Shown: piece after piece, positions 10,003-19,079 of the stretch | How positions within the stretch are numbered: position 1 is the first letter of the stretch | Layout of the letters: every line of letters starts with the position of its first letter | NCBI GenBank assembly: GCA_016934395.1 | Contig: JAFGSZ010000001.1 | Location: forward strand, 1 to 64,000 | Reading direction: 5' to 3' | Source: Bacteroidales bacterium | Lineage (GTDB): Bacteria > Bacteroidota > Bacteroidia > Bacteroidales > UBA10428 | DNA: 64,000 bases | Translations under genes and position numbers: made by a program | Notes under the pieces: generated by a model | Told to the model about the DNA's origin: nothing | The model's database searches: none | Seen by the model: only the letters and a program-made list of their open reading frames with translations

Positions 10003-13000
10003 TTAAACTGCCGCCTGAGCACCCGGGCCTCCATGGCATTGTTTATACTTTTTACCGCTACCACATGGACAGGGATCATTTCTCCCTACTTTCTTTTCTA
10101 CTCTTACCGGCGCTAATTTTTGTTTTTTCGGGTCTGGTGGTTGCTGGCTGCCTCCTGAATAAGATGATTCGTATTCGCTTTTTGAAGCTTGCAGATTACT
10201 CATGTCCAGTCTGCGGGGTTCCTGTCCCCGGCGAACTTCACTCGAATCGCGAATTGGAATCTGGCCTTTCATCAGTACCCCTACTACTTCTTTATTGATC
10301 CGGTCGACCATAGTCTGGAATAACTCGAACGATTCGAATTTATAAATCAATAAAGGATCTTTCTGTTCATAAGTAGCATTCTGTACCGATTGTTTCAAGT
10401 CGTCAAGTTCCCTCAAATGTTCCTTCCAGGAATCATCTATACTTGCCAGAACTACAGATTTTTCATAGGATTTTACAAGGTCCTCACACTGCGAATTATA
10501 TGCTTTTTCGAGATTGGTTATTATCTGGTAGGTTTTTGCTCCATCTGTAATGGGCACTACAATATTTTCATATACTTTCGATTGTTTTTCATACACATCT
10601 TTAATCACCGGATAAGCCTGTTGTTTAATAACACCGACTTTTCGTTTAAAACTTTCTTTTGCTGAATGATATAACTTTTCAATAATTTCCTCAGCAGAAA
10701 GTTTCAGGTATTCTTCTTCGGTAACCGGTGTGCTTATTGAAAGTGTTCTGATCACTTCAAAACTAAAATCCGGAAATTCTGCAATCCCGTGAAATTCATT
10801 CACAATAGATTCACAGACATTATACATCATATTGGCAATATCCACCTGTATGCGTTCGCCAAACAAGGCATGCCGGCGTTTGGTATAAATTCCTTCACGC
10901 TGTGAATTCATTACATCATCATATTCCAGCAATCGTTTTCTAATGCCAAAGTTATTTTCTTCAACTTTTTTCTGCGCCCGTTCAATAGATTTTGTGATCA
11001 TAGAGTGCTGAATCACTTCTCCCTCTTTTAATCCCATCCGGTCCATTAAGGATGCAATCCGGTCTGAACCAAAAAGCCTCATCAGGTCGTCTTCAAGAGA
11101 CACATAAAATTGCGAGGACCCCGGGTCTCCCTGCCGGCCGGAACGTCCGCGCAACTGCCGGTCAACCCTTCTGGATTCATGACGTTCGGTACCGATAATG
11201 GCCAGACCCCCAGCTTTTTTCACCTCATCTGAAAGTTTAATATCAGTTCCACGACCCGCCATATTGGTAGCTATAGTTACCGTGCCTTTATATCCCGCTT
11301 CGGCAACAATTTCTGCTTCACGCTGGTGCAATTTTGCATTTAACACATTATGTTTTATGCCCTTCAATTTCAGCATCCGGCTTAACAATTCCGAAATTTC
11401 AACGGAAGTGGTACCCACAAGAACCGGTCTGCCATTATTCACCAGGTTAACTATTTCATCAATAACTGAATTATACTTTTCTCTTTTTGTTTTAAATACA
11501 AGGTCTTCCTGATCGTTTCTGACTATGGGCCGGTTTGTTGGAATAACAACCACATCAAGTTTATATATGTTCCACAATTCACCGGCTTCGGTTTCGGCAG
11601 TACCTGTCATCCCGGCAAGCTTATGATACATTCTGAAATAATTCTGAAGGGTAATTGTTGCATAGGTTTGCGTGGCAGCTTCAACCTTCACACGTTCCTT
11701 GGCTTCAATGGCCTGATGTAATCCATCGGAATAGCGCCGGCCTTCCATTATACGGCCCGTCTGCTCATCAACAATTTTTACTTTATTATCAATAACCACA
11801 TATTCCACATCGATTTCAAAAAGGGTATATGCTTTTAGTAACTGATTTACCGTATGTATCCGTTCCGACTTAATGGCATAATCCTGCAGAAGAGTGTCTT
11901 TTTTAGCCAATAAATCCTTTTCACTTAAATTTGAGCGTTCAAGTTCTGCTATTTCGCTGCCGATATCAGGCATAATAAAAAAATCCACTTCTTCCGATGA
12001 TGTGGTAACCAGATCAATACCTTTTTCTGTAAGTTCTATAGAATTAAGTTTTTCATCAATTATAAAATACAACTCATCGGTAACTTTATGCATATTTTTT
12101 GAGTTGTCCTGCATATAGAAATTTTCAGTTTTCAGCAGAAGGGCTTTATTGCCCTGTTCACTCAAAAATTTTATTAAGGGTTTGTTTTTAGGAAGACCTT
12201 TAAATGCCTGAAGCAGCTTAAATCCTCCTTGTTCAGTTTCGCCATTTCCAATAAGCTTCTTAGATTCGGCCAGTATATCGGTTACCAGCTTGCGCTGGGC
12301 ATTTACCAGTTTTTCAATTTTGGGTTTTAATTCATCAAATTCCTGAGTATCACCTTTGGGAACAGGACCGGAAATTATTAATGGCGTACGGGCATCATCG
12401 ATCAACACGGAATCCACCTCGTCGACAATTGTATAGTTATGCTTGCGCTGAACCAGGTCCTGCGGACTGATAGCCATATTATCCCTTAGGTAATCAAAAC
12501 CAAATTCGTTGTTTGTGCCATAGGTAATATCGGCATTATAGGCTTTACGCCTGGCCTCGGAGTTCGGCTGATGTTTATCGATACAATCCACAGAAAGGCC
12601 GTGAAATTCAAAAATCGGCCCCATCCATTCCGAGTCACGTTTAGCGAGGTAATCGTTCACCGTAACAATATGTACTCCCCGTCCGGTAAGAGCGTTTAAG
12701 AATACCGGCAGGGTAGCAACCAGGGTTTTACCCTCACCGGTAGCCATTTCAGCAATTTTTCCCTGATGAAGTACAACGCCACCAATCAACTGCACATCGT
12801 AATGCACCATATCCCAGGTAATTTCATTCCCACCGGCCATCCATTTCTGGAAATAGCGTACTTTATCACCGTCAATTTTAATACTGTCGCGTTTAGCTGC
12901 AAGATCACGGTCAAATGATGTCGCCGTAGCCTCTATAAATTCGTTTTCTTTAAACCGTTTTGCTGTTTCTTTAACTATCGAAAATGCAGTAGGCAATACT

Positions 13001-13323
13001 TCGTTAAGTGCAGTTTCCAGCTTTGAATCGATATCCTTCTCTATTTTATCAATTTTCTCATACAACTTTTCAACTTCACTAATATCAATTTCTCCAGCTT
13101 CAATTTTATTTTTTAGTTCTTCAATTTGAGATTGTTCAGATTGAACATATTCCTGGACATATTTTTTAATCTCGTTTGTTTTTGCCCGTAAGTCGTCGTT
13201 GGATAAGAGCCGGATATTTTCATATTGTTCCTTTACTTTTTCGACAATTGGCATAACCTCTTTAATATCACGATCTGATTTATTGCCAAATACCTTGCTT
13301 AGAACAGAATTAAGTATACTCAT
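10003..13323 (-). CDS. secA: Preprotein translocase ATPase SecA
   Basis: SecA drives protein export through SecYEG. It has 1106 residues, longer than E. coli SecA (901) but normal for Bacteroidota, which carry extra sequence in the first nucleotide-binding fold. Walker A is ATGEGKT (about 194-200), the DEAD-like Walker B is VDEVD, and the second fold contains [10 protein letters not shown] and an [14 protein letters not shown] segment. The C-terminus carries the zinc-binding SEC-C motif ([16 protein letters not shown]), which binds SecB or ribosomes. An N-terminal Glu/Lys-rich stretch at about 60-105 is an additional coiled segment. The start lies behind a TAnnTTTG box at 13360-13367. Confidence 0.97.
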   Translation of the reverse strand: MSILNSVLSKVFGNKSDRDIKEVMPIVEKVKEQYENIRLLSNDDLRAKTNEIKKYVQEYVQSEQSQIEELKNKIEAGEIDISEVEKLYEKIDKIEKDIDSKLETALNEVLPTAFSIVKETAKRFKENEFIEATATSFDRDLAAKRDSIKIDGDKVRYFQKWMAGGNEITWDMVHYDVQLIGGVVLHQGKIAEMATGEGKTLVATLPVFLNALTGRGVHIVTVNDYLAKRDSEWMGPIFEFHGLSVDCIDKHQPNSEARRKAYNADITYGTNNEFGFDYLRDNMAISPQDLVQRKHNYTIVDEVDSVLIDDARTPLIISGPVPKGDTQEFDELKPKIEKLVNAQRKLVTDILAESKKLIGNGETEQGGFKLLQAFKGLPKNKPLIKFLSEQGNKALLLKTENFYMQDNSKNMHKVTDELYFIIDEKLNSIELTEKGIDLVTTSSEEVDFFIMPDIGSEIAELERSNLSEKDLLAKKDTLLQDYAIKSERIHTVNQLLKAYTLFEIDVEYVVIDNKVKIVDEQTGRIMEGRRYSDGLHQAIEAKERVKVEAATQTYATITLQNYFRMYHKLAGMTGTAETEAGELWNIYKLDVVVIPTNRPIVRNDQEDLVFKTKREKYNSVIDEIVNLVNNGRPVLVGTTSVEISELLSRMLKLKGIKHNVLNAKLHQREAEIVAEAGYKGTVTIATNMAGRGTDIKLSDEVKKAGGLAIIGTERHESRRVDRQLRGRSGRQGDPGSSQFYVSLEDDLMRLFGSDRIASLMDRMGLKEGEVIQHSMITKSIERAQKKVEENNFGIRKRLLEYDDVMNSQREGIYTKRRHALFGERIQVDIANMMYNVCESIVNEFHGIAEFPDFSFEVIRTLSISTPVTEEEYLKLSAEEIIEKLYHSAKESFKRKVGVIKQQAYPVIKDVYEKQSKVYENIVVPITDGAKTYQIITNLEKAYNSQCEDLVKSYEKSVVLASIDDSWKEHLRELDDLKQSVQNATYEQKDPLLIYKFESFELFQTMVDRINKEVVGVLMKGQIPIRDSSEVRRGQEPRRLDMSNLQASKSEYESSYSGGSQQPPDPKKQKLAPVRVEKKVGRNDPCPCGSGKKYKQCHGGPGAQAAV

Positions 13324-13359
13324 TTAGAATTTTGTGAATTTATAGTAAATGTTAATGAA

Positions 13360-13367
13360 CAAAAATA
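13360..13367 (-). promoter_or_regulatory. Candidate -7 box for secA
   Basis: Minus-strand TATTTTTG matches the Bacteroidota -7 consensus TAnnTTTG, about 37 bases before the secA ATG. A TTTG element at the ideal distance was not found; the nearest (13392-13395) is 24 bases away. Confidence 0.45.
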
Positions 13368-13542
13368 GTTGAAAATTAATTAACCGAAAATCAAATCGGT
13401 AATAATATTGATTTCCCCATTCACAAGAAATATTCCAAATATATTTGCCTTTGATTTGAATGACAGTATGGCACTGTTAAAATATAATTACCAGCACCAT
13501 ATTAAAAAATTCAGTTTTTGATGTCTGCAAAAAAATTTAAAT

Positions 13543-13576
13543 AAAAAAACTGCCGTAAAAATCCACAGCAGTTTTT
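13543..13576 (-). terminator. Rho-independent terminator after ferritin gene
   Basis: On the minus strand AAAAACTGC pairs with GCAGTTTTT around a 14-base loop and is followed by a T run. It is located about 25 bases after the ferritin stop codon. Confidence 0.85.
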
Positions 13577-13600
13577 AAAAGAAATATTAGTCTGGTAGTC

Positions 13601-14101
13601 TTACACTGTTGTTTCTTTAGATCTCACCGCCATAATATCGCGGTCGAACAGATACAGGTTATTATCTCCAATTAGGGCCAGCTTATCGAGAATTGTATTC
13701 ACCGAAGCTTCTTCTTCTACCTGTTCGGTAACAAACCACTGAATCCAGTTGTGTGTGGTAAAATCTTTTTCTTCGAGACAAGCTGCCACAATATCGTTAA
13801 TAGATTTTGTGATAAATTGTTCATGTTCGAGTACTGCTTCAAAAAGTTGTTTTATGTTACCGTACTCAACCGGGGGCTGCTTTAATGCCGGAATAATTGC
13901 ATGACCTCCAATTTCATTAATATACAAAACAAATTTCATCATGTGCAATTTTTCCTCTTCTGCCTGGGCGTACAACCATTGCGATACGCCCGGATATCCC
14001 TTCACTTCAGTATAACTAGCCATAGCGAGATATAAATTCGAAGAATAAAATTCCTTCTCAACCTGTGCGTTTAACACTTTCTCTATTTTTTTACTTAACA
14101 T
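13601..14101 (-). CDS. ftnA: Non-haem ferritin
   Basis: This 166-residue iron-storage ferritin has the length of bacterial FtnA. Ferroxidase-centre ligands are visible in the four-helix bundle: Glu15/Glu17 in NAQVEKEFYSSNLYL, Glu49/Glu50 and His53 in AEEEKLHMM, and later the acidic EHEQFITKSI and EQVEEEASV segments. There is no haem-binding Met pattern of bacterioferritin. It is a single-gene unit, with a 68-base gap to icd upstream and its own terminator downstream. Confidence 0.93.
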   Translation of the reverse strand: MLSKKIEKVLNAQVEKEFYSSNLYLAMASYTEVKGYPGVSQWLYAQAEEEKLHMMKFVLYINEIGGHAIIPALKQPPVEYGNIKQLFEAVLEHEQFITKSINDIVAACLEEKDFTTHNWIQWFVTEQVEEEASVNTILDKLALIGDNNLYLFDRDIMAVRSKETTV

Positions 14102-14169
14102 AATTATAGGTTTTTAAATTTTAGCTGTATTGGTATTCTTAATTACAAGTTCAAAAGTAAAAAAACAAT

Positions 14170-15459
14170 TTACATGTTTGCTATAATTTCATCACCAAAT
14201 TCAGAGCACTTCAACTTGGTAGCGCCTTCCATCAAACGTTCAAAATCATAAGTAACTCTTTTTTTCCGGATGGCTCCCTGCAATCCTTTAATAATTAATT
14301 CGCCGGCTTTACCCCAACCTAAATAATCGAGCATTAAAACACCGGATAGAATAACAGATCCGGGATTTACTTTATTCTGTCCTGCATACTTAGGTGCAGT
14401 TCCGTGAGTAGCTTCAAAAATTGCATGTCCGGTTTCGTAATTAATATTCGCACCCGGTGCAATTCCAATACCCCCTACAATTGCGGCAAGCGCATCGGAG
14501 ATGTAATCACCATTTAAATTTAACGTAGCAATAACCGAATATTCGGCAGGCCGTGTAAGTATCTGCTGTAAAAATGCATCGGCAATCACATCTTTAATAA
14601 TAATTTCTTTACCTGTGTCAGGATTCTTTAAGGAACACCAGGGACCTCCATCAAGTTCAACAGCACCAAATTCATTTTTGGCCAGTTCATATCCCCAATC
14701 ACGGAAAGCCCCTTCGGTAAATTTCATAATATTACCTTTATGCACCAGGGTAACCGAACTTTTGTTGTGTTTTATAGCATAATTAATAGCTGCCCTTACC
14801 AGCCGTTCTGTACCTTCTTTTGATACAGGTTTAATTCCTAATGAGGTGGTTTCGGGAAAACGAATTTTTTTCACCCCTAATTCTTCTATTAGAAAGTCTC
14901 GTAACTTTTTAAGTTCTTCAGTACCCATCATCCATTCGATACCAGCATATATATCTTCAGAATTTTCCCTGAAAATAACCATATCGGTTTTGGTAGGATT
15001 TTTTACCGGTGAGGGAACCCCGTCATAATATTTTACCGGCCGTAAACAAACATATAAATCGAGCAACTGACGAAGCGCTACGTTTAATGAACGTATCCCC
15101 CCGCCCACCGGCGTTGTTAGCGGTCCTTTGATGGCAACCAAGTATTCACGCATAATATCCAGGGTTTCAGCCGGAAGCCATTCACCCGTTTTTTTAAAGG
15201 ATTTTTCTCCGGCAAATACCTCTTTCCATATAATTTTTTTGCTTCCTCCAAAGGCTTTTTCAACTGCTGCATCGAATACGCGAACAGATGCCGCCCAAAT
15301 ATCCGGGCCGGTTCCGTCACCTTCAATAAAAGGAATAACCGGATGGTCCGGTACAGTTAAAATTCCATTTTTGATCGTAATTTTCTCACCTACCATTTTA
15401 AAATTATTTTCTTCAGTTAATACTATTTTTTGGTTTTTATTATATATGTAATTACTCAA
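14170..15459 (-). CDS. icd: NADP-dependent isocitrate dehydrogenase
   Basis: This TCA-cycle enzyme oxidises isocitrate to 2-oxoglutarate. The ORF has 429 residues and aligns throughout with E. coli-type Icd: [11 protein letters not shown], the substrate loop [27 protein letters not shown], and [19 protein letters not shown]. Ser124 sits where E. coli Icd is phosphorylated by AceK. The ORF start overlaps the dnaX stop by 8 bases. Met22 ([11 protein letters not shown], codon at 15394-15396) is an alternative that matches the usual N-terminus slightly better. The distal C-terminus is intact. Confidence 0.95.
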   Translation of the reverse strand: MSNYIYNKNQKIVLTEENNFKMVGEKITIKNGILTVPDHPVIPFIEGDGTGPDIWAASVRVFDAAVEKAFGGSKKIIWKEVFAGEKSFKKTGEWLPAETLDIMREYLVAIKGPLTTPVGGGIRSLNVALRQLLDLYVCLRPVKYYDGVPSPVKNPTKTDMVIFRENSEDIYAGIEWMMGTEELKKLRDFLIEELGVKKIRFPETTSLGIKPVSKEGTERLVRAAINYAIKHNKSSVTLVHKGNIMKFTEGAFRDWGYELAKNEFGAVELDGGPWCSLKNPDTGKEIIIKDVIADAFLQQILTRPAEYSVIATLNLNGDYISDALAAIVGGIGIAPGANINYETGHAIFEATHGTAPKYAGQNKVNPGSVILSGVLMLDYLGWGKAGELIIKGLQGAIRKKRVTYDFERLMEGATKLKCSEFGDEIIANM

Positions 15460-17272
15460 AATCCAGGTTAAAATGTTGTTTCAAATTATTTAGTGCCGGA
15501 TTTTTTTCAACCATTCTTTTAAGCTTATCCTCCTCAGTAAAATATCTTTTATTGGTCAGATCCTCAGATTTTTCAGATATTACTTCTGAAATACTGATGG
15601 CATTGTTCTTTAATTCTTTCCTGAGAAAAGATAACATTTCAGGCTTCACTTTTGTTTTAAAATCTTCTAACTGGGCATTATTTTGAATTTCGATTTTTAT
15701 CGTGTTATCCTGATCAATTTTAGGGAATTGCCTTTTTAGTGTACTATACATCCGCGGGCTTTTTTCCTTTAAACTTTCTGTATAATCTCCCCAGAGATCA
15801 ATTAACTTTTTTTCATCAACAATTTCATTGGCCTCCTGGTCTTCAACAATATCAGAATCTTCGTCGCTAATTATTTCAGCGTTTGGTATTTCCTGAACCT
15901 GTGGTTTTTGCAGATTTTTTAATGCGTTTTTAATTGAAGAAGTTGTGGCAGAATATTTTTCATCTTCAGAGTTTTCCCTCACCAGGGTTTGTTTTTCAGG
16001 TTCTTTTTCTGATTTAACAACTGTTTTGATTGGTTCCGGCGGAAATTTTTCAGTTTCCTTTTCTGCTACCACCGGCTCTTTGATCGTGGCCTTTTTCTGC
16101 TTTTCAGGATTTTGTGTTGTTTCTGTAGTGTTAATATCTATGTTTAACTGCTCTTCATCAGGGTTGGAGTTTTTTTTTTCACCGATAACCGAACACAGCT
16201 TAATCAGGGCAATTTCAACATGCAGTCGTTGGTTTTTGCTCAACTTATATCCCATATCACAAGCGCTACATACATCCAGCGCTTTGAAAATAAAATTTTC
16301 AGAACATTTTTTAGCCTGGTCAAGATATTTGTCAGCTATTGATTTCCCCACATCCAGCAGTTGAACAGTTTGAGGGTCTTTACATACAAGAACATCACGA
16401 AAATGCTTGCTCAGATTATTGATAAAATTATGCCCGTCAAATCCATTATCCAGGATTTCATTAAAAATTGTAAGGGCAGTGGAAATATTTCCTTCAAGAA
16501 ATGCATCTGTTATTTTAAAGTAATATTCGTAATCAAGAATATTGAGGTTATCGATAACTTCCTGATAGGTGATCTGATGATTGGAGAAGCTTACAATCTG
16601 ATCATAAATGGATAATGCATCGCGCATGGCGCCATCTGCCTTTTGGGCAATAATATTAAAAGCTTCCGTTTCGTATGTTATATTTTCAAGTTTAGATATG
16701 TGTTCAAGATAACTTACTATATCTTCGATTTTGATCCTGTTAAAATCAAAAATCTGACAACGGGAAAGGATAGTGGGAATTATCTTGTGTTTTTCGGTGG
16801 TGGCTAAAATAAAAATTGCATGAGCCGGCGGTTCTTCAAGGGTTTTTAAAAATGCATTAAAAGCCTGTTGCGAAAGCATATGGACTTCATCAATAATATA
16901 CACGCTATAGTTCCCAACCTGCGGTGGTATCCGAACCTGCTCAATTAATGTGCGGATATCATCCACGGAATTATTGGATGCCGCATCAAGTTCGTGTATA
17001 TTGTATGATCTGGATGTATTAAAAGAATTACATGATTCGCATGCGTTACAGGGTTCTGCATTTTCTGAAAGATTTTTGCAGTTAATTGTTTTTGCAAAAA
17101 TTCTCGCACAGGTTGTTTTCCCAACTCCTCTCGGTCCGCAAAATAAATATGCATGCGCCAGGTGATTATTCTTAATTGCATTCTTAAGCGTAGACGTAAT
17201 AGATGCCTGACCAACAACCGAAACAAATGTGTCGGGACGATATTTTCGGGCTGAAACAATAAAATTCTCCAT
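15452..17272 (-). CDS. dnaX: DNA polymerase III subunits tau/gamma
   Basis: DnaX is the ATPase of the clamp loader. The 606-residue tau form has an N-terminal AAA+ domain with Walker [10 protein letters not shown] and a zinc module with four cysteines (CKNL...CNACESC). Walker B is IIDEVHML and sensor 1 includes LSRCQ. Domain III ends near residue 360, followed by a poorly conserved Lys/Glu-rich linker and a C-terminal tau-specific domain. A run of ten A residues in the coding strand at codons 365-368 (16171-16179 plus the adjoining base) lies exactly at the domain III boundary. Both other frames reach a stop within about a dozen codons, so a shorter gamma form is likely. A TATCTTTG -7 box lies about 20 bases upstream of the ATG. 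Confidence 0.95.
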   Translation of the reverse strand: MENFIVSARKYRPDTFVSVVGQASITSTLKNAIKNNHLAHAYLFCGPRGVGKTTCARIFAKTINCKNLSENAEPCNACESCNSFNTSRSYNIHELDAASNNSVDDIRTLIEQVRIPPQVGNYSVYIIDEVHMLSQQAFNAFLKTLEEPPAHAIFILATTEKHKIIPTILSRCQIFDFNRIKIEDIVSYLEHISKLENITYETEAFNIIAQKADGAMRDALSIYDQIVSFSNHQITYQEVIDNLNILDYEYYFKITDAFLEGNISTALTIFNEILDNGFDGHNFINNLSKHFRDVLVCKDPQTVQLLDVGKSIADKYLDQAKKCSENFIFKALDVCSACDMGYKLSKNQRLHVEIALIKLCSVIGEKKNSNPDEEQLNIDINTTETTQNPEKQKKATIKEPVVAEKETEKFPPEPIKTVVKSEKEPEKQTLVRENSEDEKYSATTSSIKNALKNLQKPQVQEIPNAEIISDEDSDIVEDQEANEIVDEKKLIDLWGDYTESLKEKSPRMYSTLKRQFPKIDQDNTIKIEIQNNAQLEDFKTKVKPEMLSFLRKELKNNAISISEVISEKSEDLTNKRYFTEEDKLKRMVEKNPALNNLKQHFNLDFE

Positions 17273-17291
17273 CTAAAATCAAATTGGAGAA

Positions 17292-17299
17292 CAAAGATA
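17292..17299 (-). promoter_or_regulatory. Candidate -7 box for dnaX
   Basis: Minus-strand TATCTTTG matches TAnnTTTG, about 20 bases before the dnaX ATG. No convincing TTTG -33 partner was seen. Confidence 0.45.
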
Positions 17300-17418
17300 C
17301 TTATTTATATTTTTCAGGAAGAATTTTATCCGCTAATCTTCCCCGAAATCTTTTTATGCATGAATTGCTGAGATTATTTACATCGTAGTTAAAACAATAT
17401 AATTATAAGCTATAAATG

Positions 17419-17449
17419 TTTGAATAGATAAAAAAAAGGCTTACTTTTG
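17419..17449 (+). promoter_or_regulatory. Promoter of the rpsF-rpsR-rplI operon
   Basis: TTTG (17419-17422), a 19-base spacer and TACTTTTG (17442-17449) form a full match to the Bacteroidota housekeeping promoter. Transcription would start near 17455. That rules out the upstream TTG offered by the ORF track (17447) and supports the ATG at 17486 or 17489. Confidence 0.85.
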
Positions 17450-17485
17450 CACGCTAATAAAATTTTAACTAAAATTATAAAAAAC

Positions 17486-17839
17486 ATGATGAATCAGTAC
17501 GAGACCGTTTTCATTACAACTCCCGTTTTGTCTGAAGCCCAGATGAAGGAGACGGTTGAAAAATTCAGGAATCTGATCACCAAAAGTGATGGTGAAATTG
17601 TTCATGAAGAAAACTGGGGATTAAAAAAACTGGCTTACCCCATTCAAAAAAAGTCCACAGGCTTTTATTATTTGTTAGAGTTCAAAGCCGACAGTGCTTC
17701 TATAGCAAAATTAGAAACCGAGTACCGCAGAGATGAGCGCGTTATCAGGTTTTTAACTTTTAAGATGGGTAAATATTCCGTTGAATATGCCGAGAAAAAA
17801 AGAAAAAAAACAGCACAAACTAAAGCAGTGGAGGAATAA
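17486..17839 (+). CDS. rpsF: 30S ribosomal protein S6
   Basis: S6 pairs with S18 on the platform of the small subunit. The protein is about 117 residues when started at MMNQYETVF. The ORF track begins 13 codons earlier at a TTG that overlaps the promoter, so that start is rejected. Whether the first or second of the two adjacent ATGs is used cannot be decided. Recognisable S6 segments are [29 protein letters not shown] and [11 protein letters not shown]. The C-terminus ends in a basic tail ([10 protein letters not shown]). rpsR follows after 3 bases. Confidence 0.96.
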   Translation: MMNQYETVFITTPVLSEAQMKETVEKFRNLITKSDGEIVHEENWGLKKLAYPIQKKSTGFYYLLEFKADSASIAKLETEYRRDERVIRFLTFKMGKYSVEYAEKKRKKTAQTKAVEE

Positions 17840-17842
17840 ATC

Positions 17843-18112
17843 ATGATACAAAATCAAAGTGAAATACGTTATCTTACCCCGCCAACAGTAGAAATTAAAA
17901 AGAAAAAATACTGCAGGTTTAAGAAGAACAAGATCAAATATGTGGATTACAAAGATCCTGAATTCCTAAAAAAATTCCTGAATGAACAGGGTAAAATACT
18001 TCCCAGAAGGCTTACAGGAACATCGCTGAAATACCAGAGGAAAGTAGCTGTTGCAGTTAAAAGAGCAAGGCATATTGCTTTATTGCCTTATGTAACTGAT
18101 ATGTTAAAATAA
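17843..18112 (+). CDS. rpsR: 30S ribosomal protein S18
   Basis: This 89-residue basic protein has the S18 core [20 protein letters not shown] and [17 protein letters not shown], ending in the conserved [12 protein letters not shown]. It is located between rpsF (3-base gap) and rplI (15-base gap), the standard bacterial order. Only one of the cysteines typical of zinc-binding S18 variants is present. Confidence 0.96.
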   Translation: MIQNQSEIRYLTPPTVEIKKKKYCRFKKNKIKYVDYKDPEFLKKFLNEQGKILPRRLTGTSLKYQRKVAVAVKRARHIALLPYVTDMLK

Positions 18113-18127
18113 AAAAGATTTACCACC

Positions 18128-18574
18128 ATGGATATAATATTAAAACAAGATATACCCGGTTTAGGCGATAAGGATGATATTGTTAGCGTAAAAAAAGGTT
18201 ATGCACGCAACTATTTAATTCCAAAAGGCTTTGCATTAAATGCAACCGGATCAGTAAAAAAAGTTCATGCTGAAATTTTAAGGCAGCGTGCTCATAAAGA
18301 AGAGAAAATTAAAGCAGATGCACAGGCAATTGCTGATAAGTTAAAAGATGTTTCTCTTACTATCTCAACAAAAACTTCGACAAAGGGAAAAATTTTCGGA
18401 TCGGTAAATACTATTCAGATAGCAGAAAACCTGCAAAACCAGGGATTTGATATTGACCGGAAAATTATAACAATTAAAGAAGACCTGATTAAAGAAGTGG
18501 GTAAATATACGGCCACAGTAAAACTCCATAAAGAAGTTAAAGTGGAAATTCCATTTGAAATCGTATCAGAATAA
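18128..18574 (+). CDS. rplI: 50S ribosomal protein L9
   Basis: L9 has 148 residues, full family length. The N-terminal domain shows MDIILKQDIPGLGDKDDIVSVKKGYARNYLIP (L9 signature GxxGxxxxVxxGYxRNxLxP). A long connecting helix and a C-terminal domain (TKGKIFGSVNTIQIAENL) follow. It is the last gene of the S6-S18-L9 operon, closed by the hairpin at 18597-18626. Confidence 0.96.
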   Translation: MDIILKQDIPGLGDKDDIVSVKKGYARNYLIPKGFALNATGSVKKVHAEILRQRAHKEEKIKADAQAIADKLKDVSLTISTKTSTKGKIFGSVNTIQIAENLQNQGFDIDRKIITIKEDLIKEVGKYTATVKLHKEVKVEIPFEIVSE

Positions 18575-18596
18575 TATTTATATATTATAATCATTT

Positions 18597-18626
18597 AACA
18601 AATGCACCTTACCGGGTGCATTTGTT
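18597..18626. terminator. Bidirectional terminator between rplI and ridA
   Basis: AACAAATGCACC pairs perfectly with GGTGCATTTGTT (12 bp, 6-base loop), followed by TATTTTA on the + strand. It serves the convergent rplI and ridA genes and overlaps the ridA stop codon. Confidence 0.85.
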
Positions 18627-19002
18627 ATTTTACAGCTGTCGTTTCGATTTCTATCAGTACACCTTTGGGTAAATTCACTACCTGGTAGGCAGCACGTGCC
18701 GGCGGATTTTCTTTGTAGTATTTCCCATATACCTCGTTCATTTTCTGAAAATGCTCAATGTTTGCTAACAGGCATGTAGATTTTACCACATCATTGAATG
18801 TATACCCTGCGGCTTTTAAAATACTTTCAATATTTTTCATTACCTGTTCGGTCTGCTCTTCAATTGTATTTCCTACTATTTCAGCACTTTCAGGATGCAA
18901 TGGGATTTGTCCGCTAATGTATAAAGTGCCGTTGGCTTCAACAGCCTGGCTATACGGGCCAATAGCTGCAGGTGCAGCAGCGGTGTTTATTATTTTTTTC
19001 AT
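18625..19002 (-). CDS. ridA: RidA family enamine/imine deaminase
   Basis: This 125-residue RidA (YjgF/YER057c/UK114) protein hydrolyses reactive enamine/imine intermediates, such as 2-aminoacrylate, made by PLP enzymes. Signatures are the N-terminal AAPAAIGPYSQAVEANGTLYISGQIP, the central CLLANIEHFQKMNEVY, and NPPARAAYQV with the catalytic Arg, ending VLIEIETTAV. It is separated from lptD by 77 bases. Confidence 0.94.
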   Translation of the reverse strand: MKKIINTAAAPAAIGPYSQAVEANGTLYISGQIPLHPESAEIVGNTIEEQTEQVMKNIESILKAAGYTFNDVVKSTCLLANIEHFQKMNEVYGKYYKENPPARAAYQVVNLPKGVLIEIETTAVK

Positions 19003-19079
19003 AGTTAAATAATTTAGTAAGCATTTAGGATATATCGGATAGAATCACTTTGGCAAAATAATTGAAAGTATTGTATCGA

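Noticed and set aside
10065-10298. + strand ORF opposite the secA C-terminus
   Set aside because: The minus strand encodes the conserved SEC-C zinc motif. The + strand ORF has no start context.
15128-15451. 107-residue + strand ORF inside icd
   Set aside because: It is a shadow of the highly conserved icd frame on the opposite strand.
17447-17485. Upstream TTG start for S6
   Set aside because: It overlaps the promoter -7 element and lies before the predicted transcription start.
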